Assembly: GCA_013433145.1 (NCBI GenBank)
Contig: CM024177.1
Coordinates: 3,312,110-3,376,109, forward strand
Source of the DNA: Ascaris suum
Lineage: Eukaryota > Nematoda > Chromadorea > Rhabditida > Ascarididae
Reading direction: 5' to 3'
Length of the DNA: 64,000 nt
The notes beneath the pieces are model-generated. The model ran no database searches. It had not been told where the DNA came from and saw only the letters and a list, made by a program, of their open reading frames with translations. A program made the translations under genes and the position numbers. Shown here piece after piece: positions 26,701-38,400 of this stretch. How positions within the stretch are numbered: position 1 is the first letter of the stretch; each line of letters begins with the position of its first letter.

Positions 26701-27494
26701 GACTGCGTATATTCGATTCTATTCTTTTGCTATTGGAAGCGTCGCAATGATTGACGAATGCTACTGAGGCATGCAGCTTATGCGTCGCATAACTACTCCG
26801 TTTGCGATCGATCTCTCTTTTATCGCTCCCTTCCTAGAGTCTCGGCAAAACTCTTGTGCGTTCAATGCTTGAAATGTCAATACTGCTAGCACGAAATTGC
26901 CAGTCCGAACTGCGTGCATTTTAAAACGGATTGACAAAGCAAAATATCGATGAAAGCTTTTTCTGAAAAGAGCAGAAGAAGCGCTTTGTAAAAGCTCTTC
27001 GGCAGTTGTTTCACTCAGTGACAGTCGATCCTTAACTGAATTCGACGGTGAGGAGGAGCCGACCCTATAATCTTCTGAACTCCTGGATGGAGATCAGAAA
27101 AAAAACTCCCTAAATGAAGTGACGTATCAGTACACAAGTTTATGAAAGTTTGTAACATCATGTTGCGCACTGTTGTGAACAGCAAAGTGAGGAAAATCTT
27201 CCAGTTCAGACTAAATGCTCAACAAGAATTTGTTTTCGATCAGAACGCTTCCGTTTTGTTGTGTCTCCCAATAAGGGAATGATCGTCCTCAAATCACAAC
27301 AACATCAAACAATGAATGATAAAACTAATACCAAAAACTGACTTATTTTGTGGGTCAGGTGATAGTTGTACGGCTTTAGAGGGATCCCACAGTCCGAGAC
27401 TAGGTGTCGACCCAGTCACAAAAACATGTTCCCAAGGACGTGCCGCCGAAACGTCAACAGAAAAGTGGAGCGAACTCCGTGGCACTCTGGCCAT
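11704..27494 (-). CDS. gpcpd1: Glycerophosphocholine phosphodiesterase (GPCPD1/GDE5 homologue)
   Basis: Predicted cytosolic enzyme hydrolysing glycerophosphocholine to glycerol-3-phosphate and choline. Exons, all phase-consistent: 27494-27343, 25480-25381, 23014-22900, 21947-21790, 20588-20499, 19994-19899, 19112-18947, 18696-18564, 17224-17125, 16369-16220, 14283-14089, 13498-13368, 12644-12509, 11867-11704. They give about 628 residues, close to the ~670 of animal homologues. Exons 1-3 form a CBM20 starch-binding domain ([15 protein letters not shown]; then [11 protein letters not shown]; then [12 protein letters not shown]). Exons 8-14 form the GDPD barrel: HRG at about 328-330, EFD at 361-363, FHD at 375-377, NVEVK at about 475-479, RIVFSSFD, and the late FVWGDD. 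All expected catalytic positions are present. The start is the ATG at 27494, 20 bases after a strong acceptor. The coding end is open: exon 14 stops in phase 2 after I-I-Y-D, and the last exon is ambiguous (candidates 11533-11485 or ~11213-11097). The acidic exon 5 (DDDDVDD) is the least conserved part. Confidence 0.93.
15063..15104. repeat. Perfect 17-bp inverted repeat (hairpin) in GPCPD1 intron
   Basis: The arm tatacttcacagtgaca (15063-15079) is followed by the 8-base loop ctgcatga and the exact reverse complement (15088-15104). It sits in the intron between exons 10 and 11. It may be a small palindromic mobile-element remnant or a structured RNA. No matching flanking duplication is obvious. 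Confidence 0.8.
22365..22385. repeat. Poly-G run (21 G) in GPCPD1 intron
   Basis: A run of 21 consecutive G, followed by aagggcgg, in the intron between exons 3 and 4. On the minus (transcribed) strand it is a C run. It could fold as a quadruplex in the plus strand and is prone to length errors in sequencing. It also creates a spurious proline-rich minus-strand frame. Confidence 0.8.
24810..25160. repeat. Low-complexity homopurine/homopyrimidine cluster in intron
   Basis: A poly-T run near 24815-24835 is followed by a G-rich run (24843-24860). CT-rich DNA comes next, and a C-rich run lies at 25142-25158. All are in the GPCPD1 intron between exons 2 and 3. I see no coding content. Confidence 0.6.
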
Positions 27495-27514
27495 ACGCGC
27501 CGCAAAGCCCCGAC

Positions 27515-27526
27515 CTGAAAATAAAC
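27515..27526 (-). promoter_or_regulatory. Probable spliced-leader trans-splice acceptor, GPCPD1 homologue
   Basis: On the minus strand gtttattttcag lies 20 bases upstream of the ATG at 27494. This is the nematode splice acceptor consensus at the distance usual for trans-splicing of a spliced leader onto a short 5' UTR. An ordinary cis-spliced 5' UTR intron is the alternative; a cDNA starting with the leader would decide. Confidence 0.55.
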
Positions 27527-29464
27527 AAAAATGACAAATCCAATACGAAATAAGACAGAGAAAACGAATATCGAAAGCGAAACATTAAAGTGTGACATAT
27601 AATTCGAAGTGATAAGAAGAGGGATATGGGTGAAATATTTAAAACTCTTTAAAGTTCTCAGAGCACAACTAGGTAACTTACTTCGTGAAGTGAAAAACTT
27701 GCCGGTATTACGCCGCGCACTTTACGGCTCTATCCCCCTTAGACGACAAACGAAACGTTCGAACTCAAACTATTGAAGAATGAGGCAAATTTTCGTTAGA
27801 TTTATGCAAAATTGCTAAATTTTGCCTTTCTATGTTATTTCTCTCCGCTTGATTTATGAATTAATTTAAAAAGCTTTCAAGGGAAATCTGCATATAGCAT
27901 CGAACTGCAAAGAATACATTTACAACATTTATAAATAGATAAAGAAGATATTGCAAAACACGCTGCGCATTTATAAAACTACGCAACACCGCAGCACATC
28001 TGAGAAAGATAACATAAGCTATAAAATGATATGATGGATATGAATAATTACCGATGGCTAATATTTCCGTTGATAACAATCGACTGTGTAGGATAATTTC
28101 CCCCACTCAAAGATGTCACATGCCCTTGATCCCAAAGAATCACTACGGCAGTCCACTAATATCCTTTTATCATCGAATATAAGTCAACCCTCGAAAAGAA
28201 AATTGCTAAAGAACGAACCGGCTGTTGTGAAGATATTCGTAAAAAATAACACCCTTCTACCTCGAAGTTTACAGTATTATTATAATCAAATATAAAAAAT
28301 ACAGAAAATATGCAGATTAATGTTAGAAATTATAGTGAAATGAAAAGTTATTGATGTCGCAAAAAAAATTATCAATACTTCGTAGACTAATATTAATTTC
28401 ATATGCAAAAAAATGAAATAATTCGAAGAAAAGTGTTTGTAAAAATATGAAATGAGGAAATTCGGCACGAAATTTTCCATGTTTAATTCTATTCTGTGGG
28501 AAATTTCTTCGGCACAACATTTGATGGAGCGCAATTTTTCGCTTTAAATATAAATTGAATGCAAAGTTGCATGCACTCCAGTAGCTTTCATCGCCTCCCA
28601 CGTCTTTTTACTTCTTCTCATTTGTTATTTTCAACGTATATGTGACGTCCTCAAAAAAAAAATTTTTTTTTGGCATATATGGGGGAAAAAATTCTCCCGA
28701 CTTTCGCCGTACGTGGATTATGTGGCCTGATGAACCCTGCAACGATAGGCGGGGTACATACATACTAATGAAGCGCGCTATTGTAATGATGTCGTTGTGA
28801 AAGCACAGCAATTCATGCATGTAGGAAGTGCAAGCATGATCACATACCTTCGATTTCCCACAGTTACAGGAATGCCGGGAAAAGTTATGTTTAACATATT
28901 ATACATACTATGCAGGAGGTGTGAAAGCACTCTGCACTCATCACTTCCCATCAAATCTTGCAACACAATTCATCGCAGTGCGCCTTCTTCGATGACACCA
29001 CCAAAATTATTTCTTAATTATTGAATCATGCGATAAAGCGCCACTCAGAAATATAAGCAACAAAGTTTGCGAACTTAGATATAGATTCACTTATTGCACG
29101 AAACAATATGCAACAATCATGCTACTCCTGAATGTATGTTTGTCTGTCTGTGTCGATTTGCCAATTATTTGCACAATAAATTAGCGTTGAGCCGTTCGAT
29201 TCGCTCATTCCGTCGTTATGCCACTCTAATTTGGATTAAATAAGAAGTTGGATGAACAATCATATGTACGTCTCGTTGAAATGCATCACGCTGGTCGTCG
29301 TTTTTGTCCAAGCTCAGCTAGTCAAAACCTGAGCACTGAACGGAAGTCTTGGATACCCATCAACTACTAAATTATATCTCAAATAAAAAGTCTCTTAAAT
29401 CATCACAAAACCTTTGGTGGTGAAAATTATAAACTCGTTACATTGTAAAACTCTAGGTACGAGA

Positions 29465-29505
29465 TAAAGCTTTTATCTCATACAACGCATGAGATAAAAG
29501 CTTTA
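29465..29505. repeat. Perfect 17-bp inverted repeat (hairpin), intergenic
   Basis: The arm taaagcttttatctcat (29465-29481) is followed by the 7-base loop acaacgc and the exact reverse complement (29489-29505). Each arm contains an internal aaagctttt palindrome. It lies about 2 kb upstream of the GPCPD1 start, outside any gene I can support. A minus-strand transcript would form the same stem. Confidence 0.8.
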
Positions 29506-31699
29506 AGAAGGAACGGATGTGATAAAGAGAAAGAAAGAAATCAGGAAACGATAGTCGATAAGAAACAAACACTGACAGAATCAAGCAGGCATCTACCATT
29601 GAAATGGATCTTATGCAGCTGGCGAATTTTTTAAATATCAGGAAATGAAATATCAAAAAAAAAAACCCGTAAAAACGTAAGAAAAACATAATAGGACATT
29701 ACTTAAGTTTCAATACTCAATCATTTGTGATTTATGGTTGCTGCTTTGAGGCTTTATCGAATTCACAGTAAACTTCGTCTATAAAATTGAATCACTCACA
29801 CAAGAAGAGTTGCGCTGATGGCGTTGATTCTCGCAAAAATCCAGTAACAAGCAGTATATCGCGAAACATCTGACGGCACAAAATCAGCACGTCTTCCTCA
29901 TTGGATTAATTAGGATTGACCGTGCGTATTAGAGAATATTCGAAAAACACTGTGGTACTGATGAAAAGGCCACCATGCACACGTTTCGCCTTTGTAAGTA
30001 CAGGTGCACTATGAACGCACAATCACCGTCGAACGTGAAGTATTGATGCACACCTTGATGCCATGCACACTTTGTTTTGAGTGCAACCGCACCGCGAGCA
30101 CACAGGCGCCGCCACTAAGAGCGATGTGAGTACCTCGACGACGACGGCACAATGATGCAAGCATACGAGCACGTATTGAGGGGAGTGGAGGAATTGCACA
30201 CGACCACGTCACGCCATTGTCGAACTAGCCAATGCGAAGGAAGAATGCTGCGAAGCCTATTGGATTCTGCCAAAAGTGATGAGTGCCCTCCCTTAGAAAA
30301 GCTCTCTCGCCTATCCTCCCCTTACCATTACCCCCTCCTTGTTGAAATAACCCCTGTTTCAAAAATTGACTATAATTCTTTCATAATACATGCACTGAAT
30401 TTTTTATTTTTCACAGAGATAAAATATGCACTTTTTTCTTTCAAGAAGCGAAGGAAACCGTTGTCGATGGGAGAAACAATTAATGACATCATTGAAAAGT
30501 CAACAATTAATATGTGCACAATTATCGTGTTCAACAATGCATATGTTATTCACTTATTTCGATGCAGAACCAACGAGTAAATAAGAATTTCATCAATAGA
30601 AAGCTGATTTTCGAGCTTATCTCAAATAGCAATTAATTTTTTCAATGGCCTATGCAAACAACCATTCTAAGTATTTAATAGAAGAAACAAAAAACTGCAA
30701 ATTACAAATAAAATAAAAAGTTGTCTAAAAGTTGCAAATAAAATAAAAAATAATTTTTCGAATCTATAAAATTCAACTGGAGAGATGGGGAAGAGGAGGG
30801 GAGAAAAGAAGAAAAAGAAAAGAAGCATAATGAAGCGGAAAAAAAATCGTTGAAAATTTCGATAGATTTAGATCACATCTAAGACGTTATATTTCATCGT
30901 CTCTGCATTAATTCAACCGAATTCAAAAGCAAAAAAAAAAAAAACACTTCTTAAATTGCAAAGAAAAAAATTGAACTGAATAATGTAATCAGTCAGAGAC
31001 ACTTCTTTGAACAGCCTGTTCATTTCAACCAAAAAGAAATTCAATTAACCACAAAAACATATGAATTATATAATAATCGTTTATAGTCTATATGAATGCA
31101 TTTGTATTTTATACATTTTCATTAAACGTTTTGAGAAAATCGATCATCATAACAGTAATCAAGAAAAAAATGCAAAAATTAAATTGTAATCGCGAAAATA
31201 AAAAAATTTGTGCAGAAAAATTTCATTATTTATTTATGGTATTTGAGTGGAATTCTTCAAAAACAATACTAAGATGGAACATTAAACAGCTATGAGAGAT
31301 TAAATGAAACATGTTGAAAAATAACTATTTCATCTTTGCCGTTTCTTAGATGCAAAACTTCAAATATGCAAATAAACAATTCTGTAAAATAACGTGAAAA
31401 TGATAGAAATTAATGCCTTCAACAAGATATAATTTCCCCTTGCGATCAGCAACAAAATAAAATGCTTAATCTATTTACGACAATGAGGAATATGAGTAAA
31501 TTCGACTTGCATCTCTCGCACTCTATATCCGATTCATGTTCAAGATGGTGTTCTTCTTTCATCAAGGTCGACTATCTCAACCTTCGACTCATTGCTCCAC
31601 CACCGCCCGAACAATTTCCCTAACGCTGAATTCGTCTATCTATTTCTAAATCTATGCAGTCGGTCTTTGTTCGACTCATACATTTCATGTGATATGTCT

Positions 31700-32640
31700 A
31701 GAGCTTCATCTGTTCTACTCAAGGTACGTTCACACGAATCGCCCACCGCCCTTGCAGATTACGCATTCCCAAGACGAATCAACAAAACCGTCCGTTGGTG
31801 AGCTGTTCACGAAAGTTTCCGATTTCGGAGAGAAACGCTCTAATATCAACAAAACCCGGCGTTTCACGTCCCTTCATGCTAAGATTGTCGACATCTCGAT
31901 AGCCTCCCCCAACGGCCAGCATTCTGTTCTGTATAATCATCGAACTAGGACCATCGGATTGAAGAGGCCTGCCTTTACTTTCACAAATAGATCGTCATCA
32001 CAGAAAATAGTGCCTAGCCCAGTGAAACTTGTATACTTGCTAAATCCATCTCGTCGTTTAGCATGTTCACTGTCTGATTTCCTGGGCAAGTTGAGTTTGT
32101 GACTATACAGACATTCTCTTCTACTTCCTCGATTCTTTGGCCGTTGAAGATAACATCTGCTCCCGGATAGTCAAGTTTGACTTTGCCGATCCGTTTTGCT
32201 GCGTTCGGCTTGAACTTGAACTGCCACTCTATTAATTGAAAAGAGAATGCAGTCGACGGCGAGAATTTACTCACTACCGATTTGTCAACTATAATCCGAG
32301 TTCACATCTTTGAAGAAGGATTCTAGCGCCACAATGAATAGCTTTGGTGACATTCGAGGATCGCCCTGTCGGACTCCTTTTCAGACAGTGATACGGCATC
32401 GATGGCTGCATATCGGCATGTTCATGTAGCATTTCTCTAGCATGTCCACACACCGATAACGATTCAATGTGGCAATTAATGCGATCGTTTCGATCGAATC
32501 GAAAGTGCCTGTAAGTTAGTGATACCAATAGCAGAGAGCTACCTGATGCATCTGCAATCTTCTCGCAGCTGGCGGACTGCGTGTACGCAGGGATTCCTCT
32601 TCTTATTGCTGGGGATTTCCTCTATGCAGTACTCGTTGAA
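31700..32640 (-). mobile_element. Decayed RTE-type LINE fragment (reverse transcriptase region)
   Basis: Read on the minus strand in several frames, this stretch keeps pieces of an RTE-clade reverse transcriptase in order. First comes F-D-S-I-E-T (the A-box region), then K-G-V-R-Q-G-D-P and S-P-K-L-F-I-V-A-L-E. Next is a block like G-Q-R-I-E-E-V-E-E-N-V with V-N-M-L-N-D-E-M-D, and after that F-N-P-M-V-L and T-E-C-W-P-L. Frameshifts and stops interrupt it, so it is an inactive relic. The endonuclease half was not seen. Ends are approximate. Confidence 0.65.
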
Positions 32641-34632
32641 ACGGATGGTTAATGCTTAACTCTTCTTCTGAGGTGTTCAAGACATTTTTGAAAAGTTCTT
32701 TCATTGCATAAGTTGTTGTTTCCCTGTTTTACTGTAGCTATTTTACTGAGCCGATCTTTCTACGATAGTGAGGAATGAGAGCTGAATCGAAACACAAAAA
32801 TGAGAAATTTCACTGAGCTCGAACTGCACACGAGAGCGAAACACCTGTGTAAATTTGTCTGAGGGCATATAAAGACTACTACAAGTGAACAAAATCAACA
32901 GTGAATACAGGTCGAATAAGAAGTCGTCTAATTACCCGCACGTAAATACATCTGATTCTATTCCCCTGTTACCATTCCATAACAACACAGCATGAATCTC
33001 ATCAGCATCAATCGTTCGTTGAACAAACAGCGAACAGCACATGATTCAAGGCATGCTCAGAATTGATGAATAAGATATTGAAAGCAAAAATTTGCATTTT
33101 TTAATAGTCAAATTCAAGAAGTGAGGAGGGGAGGGAGAGGATGATGGAGAAGGGGGGAGGTGCGGAGAAGTTCACGGCTCGTTACAACTCCGGAAATGCA
33201 TATGTTTGCTGCTCAGCATGAGTGGGAATATTAAAAGTTAAAATCAGTTGCTGCGATTACACTTCTAATAAGTAATCGAATATTACCAATGATAAATGAT
33301 AAGAAGTGAGAGTAAACACTAAAGCGGAACGGCACACTTGGCGAACAAATGTGAAGCGAATCAAGCTAGCAATTGCTCACCGTAAGAAAACCTCTCAACG
33401 AGGAAAATGCTCGTTTTCAATATTATCATCAGTGGTGTTCGTTGTGCACCTCCTTTAAATCGTACTTTGATCAATGACCACCCAGCTGTCAATATAAGCA
33501 TGAAACCACGACCCCGAATTTTTTTATGCAGGAATTATATTGACTGTTATTTCTTGCTTTGAATTGGATTTCGTCAGTCCGCAGAGTAGCCACCAAAAGC
33601 TTCACCAATTCGTCCATACCTCAGCTGCATCATTCCAAAATTGGTTACTATTACACACCTGAACTTTTGAGGGCGGAAAGAGTGAAGGAGTGGAGTGGGG
33701 GAAGAAAGTAGCGAGACGGTTTGAAGCTGGTTGAGCGGTCAACATCCTTTCATTGTCCATTATCATTACTTGATGACAATGACGTGAAGAAGACAAGAGA
33801 GCATATTTCCATGCTTTGACACACGACTGACCGAGGAGAACTGCGAGTGTTGAAAAAATTTGACATAAAATTTCCTTTAGTTTACAGAAAGAAAAAATTA
33901 TCTGCCATTTCCGGAAAAGAAAATTTCACAGGCGGACGCTAAGTAAACCCTCAATACATGAAAGATGACCATTCCCCATTCCTTCTGTATTCTCCCCCTA
34001 TCAGGTATGATGCAACAAATTGTTCAAGTATTCAATTGACTTCGTTACCTGAAGTTGTAACAATTAATTCATTCAAGCAAAAAGCACTGTTATGTAAATG
34101 TCTTAAGTAAACAATCATTACTGAATAATGAAATGTGTTCATTATACGTTTACTGCCTCATCAGACATGAGCAATTCCTCATCACACTGCATCTTAAATT
34201 CATTTGTATAATTAATTCCAGTTTACCTTCTATGAAGATAGATTTACATCCTTGGTAAATGTTCGGCAACTGAGCAGTTTAACTGAAATCGACTAGGCAA
34301 ATAAATTTATAAAGGAACTGGATTCCGGATTCATCCATCATTGCTTCGAATATCTGGATATGCAATACCTAATTTAAATAAGTGGACCGACAATAATCAC
34401 GTGAAGACTTTCGCCTAATGTTTAAAAAATTGCACTCCGCTTGAGTACCCATTCTGCTGTGCAAAATATAGCATTCAGAGCATTCAAGAGGACGGCTAAC
34501 TGTCCACGAAAGCGCAAATTGCGAAGGACATAAAAGATGAGGAAATGCCGGCAGAAAAGCTTGACATGGCAATTAGAGTAGTAAATTGTAGAGACATTAC
34601 TCATGAACGACTGTGACTCTAGCAAAGGTGGG

Positions 34633-34766
<134 letters not shown>

Positions 34767-34825
34767 GCGATGGCTTCATGCGTGTGCATGTATATGTAAC
34801 AAAGAATATGAAACGTGGAGGAAGC

Positions 34826-35430
34826 GAAAGTAATTTCGTTTGTTGAATTTAAAAACGAAGAAATAAAAATGGTAATAAAAGGGCGCACCAAAAACCGCAC
34901 CCATCTGCGTCTTATGAACACAACAAAAATGCCGTTCTCAATTCAGTGAATACGGTATGACTTCATTCAGCCAATAACCAAGGTTCCCCTCCCTTCGTTC
35001 ACCCTTCAACTTACCGATCTATCCAATAATTTTCGCTAATCCTTTCTAGAATTCCATTTTCTGTTCTATCGACTGCATTGAAATGTGAAATTTTCGAACC
35101 GCAACATACCTTCCATCCACAATAAGTGACGTCATCAACAACTGTGTCGGTGACAGTTGCAGATAGTTAGTTGAAAGAGGTTTTTCACCATAATAAATTG
35201 TTGCTGCTTCTCCCTTCTTTCATCAAAAAACAGTCCCGACAAAAGTTTTTCGACGAAATTCCACTCAACAAAGTAGAGACGAAATATAAGTCTGCTTGTG
35301 TTACAACTATGCAAAGTAAATTCATTTGTTGAATTTGAAGAAAAAGAAGAAATAAATAAAAATGAAAATGGAAAATGGCGCATCAAAAAACCTCACTCAT
35401 CTATTCTATGTTTTCCGACTATAATAAAAA
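34826..35430. repeat. Duplicated ~100-bp element, two diverged direct copies
   Basis: The segments about 34826-34925 and 35316-35425 align along their length. Both share a TTTGTTGAATTT core, then GAAGAAATAAA, then AAAATG, then a GGCGCA(C/T)CAAAAA block, and finally CATCT plus TATG. They are in the same orientation about 490 bp apart. This suggests a small dispersed repeat family or a local duplication. No coding function is supported. Confidence 0.6.
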
Positions 35431-38400
35431 CGACATTACAATTATAATAATCGATGTAATGTTAATTTCGAAATTAAAATTATAAATATTAGGTTTTTTT
35501 TTAAAGCGTTAAAGATTTTTGCATTTGCATATAAGAATAAGAATTTGAAAACTTTTCAAGCGATTTTTTTTTCAAATTCGCATCAAAAACTCTCAATTAT
35601 AATTGTAATATTACATTTTTGTTTTTATTATTGCGGAAATGAGTGCGCATTTTGTGCTCCAAAGTGAGAAAATTATAGGAAGAAAATGCGACAATTTCTT
35701 TTGCCTCATATTAGTTGTATCCGAGGAATGATTTTTTTAGTGCAAGAGTAGTGCTTAAAAAAATTGTCCATCCAAGCGTTAAAAAATATTCCGCATTAAA
35801 AGAAAGAATATTTCTTGGAATGAACTCATAGCAACTCATCCGTAAATCCTTGTACCATTTGCCAAATAAAAATGCGCTCTATGCTGAAAAAGCTGATGAA
35901 AAAAAAATTGGTCTATGTGAATCTGTTGAAAAAAAAAACGTTCGTGATGGGATGTATCTAATTATTTAACGGATTATTTCCCCTTTAAACCAATCGATTC
36001 CATTTAAAAATCACCCAAATTTTTTTTTTTGCAGTTCTTTTTCGCAGAAAATACTTTTTGCTTAAGTGTTTCGCCTTTGTTTCATATGATCAAATATAAC
36101 CTTTATACTCTCAGATGGGATTATTCCCATAGAGATTTATGCAACAATACTAAAAACATTTTTTCCAATCTAAAATCAGCATCTTCTATAAATCAGTAGT
36201 GTTCTGCCTTATGAACTGAATGTTTCGTCTCGATGCATTCGATTTGTCACCGACAATATCAATCGAGCACTCTTTTCAATACAACATCAAATGCACATCG
36301 CATATTTTAGAGGAGAAAAGATGTGAACAACTCAAATGATAAAAATTTAAAGCTTCATTGACGTCTAGTTTAAAAAAGAAAAAACATTGAAGCACTCTCT
36401 TTTCATCGTGCAAAATGAAAAAAAAAAAATCCATGAGGTGACATTACCATAGTCCGGTCGAAAAATAATAGCTAACGAAACTAACGCATAATTTATTCAC
36501 AAAATTATAGCATCAAACACAGTTTCATGATGCACTATTCAAAAAATATCAGTAAATAAAAAACTACAGAAATGAAAAACTAGTTCAGCGGATTTTCACA
36601 GTTGGTAAGTCATTTAAGGATTAAAACAACTCGGAATTTTAAAAAAAAATTTGCATATTAATAAAGCGGTCTCTACGCACAAAGACTGTCATTTCTATTT
36701 TTTGAAAGAAGAAAGATCAAAACAGAAATGCTACATAAAGTTCAACGAGTTATGCGTTCGTCTATACCTTACGTGTTAGTGAATTCGTTGAGGCAGCTAT
36801 TGATGATCTCTTCTAATTTTACTTGAATACACAACGCAGCGTTTGATTTAATTTTCTTTAACATTCCGTCCAGAACGATATAAATCTTCGGAGTTTTAAA
36901 TATATGCAAAAAAACAATTTTGAATCAGAATTCAAAGTTGTAATTTAACGTTTTTTGTATTTTTGAATTAAAAAAAAACAGCTAATGAAAAGAAATTTGA
37001 TGGATTATTTTGGAGAGAAAATGAAATTTTTTTTAAAGTTGCACAATAATATGAAAGGAAAGCGATGAAAGTCATATTCAATGCGAAATTAAAATAACAC
37101 CAAACGGATTGTTTATTAATGCATAAACATTACATTAATAGCACTCATGCTTTAAAAAAAAAGAATTATTTTCTTTTTTTCCCAGTCGCCGGGAAATAAG
37201 TTGATTTCCTCAAAAGATGCTCTCTTCAATTTTCCCAGAAAAACAATACACGCTTCTAAGATTGATATTTGTATTTATTTCAAAGGGAATTTCACTGCAT
37301 TTAAGTCTATTATGTGAAAGAAAAACAACCAAAAATAGTAGCGCATCCGAATAAAATGCGTAAACATTTTGATGAAGTTGACATGAGGATTGTTTTCTTT
37401 TTCTTGCTATCAAGAACTAATTTACAAGTAATTTGGAAAGATTCCAAAATTTTTGAACTGTTTCAGTATTTTGATTAAAAATTAGTGATTAATAACTTTT
37501 AGATTGTTGAAAGCAGTAAAAGAAAATTATCAGATATACCATAAATATATTTTTTTCAATAAAGTGCCTCTACAATTTGACACTATATGATTTATCGCGA
37601 ATATTCGAGTAGTATAATGTTGAGAAATGAAAATGAAGAATTAGAATAAATAATAAGAGAATAAAAAAAAAAGAAAAACACAGGCACGTCTAAATTACGG
37701 CTGTTATCTATTGACATAAGCAATTCTTAGTTGAACGTCAACTCAATATAAGCAATAAATAAATCGGCTAATCAAGAGTGCAATTCCATGCATGTGAATA
37801 TAAACTATAACTGAACTTAAAATATATCACTGGTTGACATCAGTTTCATCTCATGCTGATGAAATATATATACCAGGTGACAAATACAATATTCCACAGG
37901 TGATAAATACACATCCCAATGCGATATATACAACCCAATTACAATTAACTCCCGCCAGATTCATTGTGCTAATTTTTGGTGATATTTGTGATAGCCGTTT
38001 AATTATATATAAAAGATTATAGTTTATAAATGACGGCCGTTTAAAACTACATATAGATATGGCTGGCAATTGTCAACTGCCTATGTTGGCTGATAAGAAA
38101 AGAGAAAGCGATGTTAACTATAAAGCGATTCGATACTTTGAAAGTGGAGAAAAATTTTTGGAGAGAGAATTTCGAAATTTTATGCATAAAAATTGCTACA
38201 AATAAGCATCCATCTATCCCCTCCCTTCTCGGTTCACCTTATCTCCCAATAAATCTAGAGCTGAATTTTCACTTCGGCCATTTAAAAAGCGATACTGAAG
38301 GAAAACTTCAAGCAATCCTTAGCTAAAGATGAATCTTAAGGAATAAAGTTTATTTACTAGCATCAATAGACTTTTTGTGTTTAAAATTTTCGAAACTTCC

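Noticed and set aside
30152..30580. 142-codon plus-strand open frame
   Set aside because: No recognisable motif, no splice partners, and it runs into AT-rich low-complexity sequence. A real untranslated exon in the GC-richer part is not excluded.
31689..32102. 137-codon plus-strand open frame
   Set aside because: It lies antisense to the RTE reverse-transcriptase relic and shows no motif of its own.
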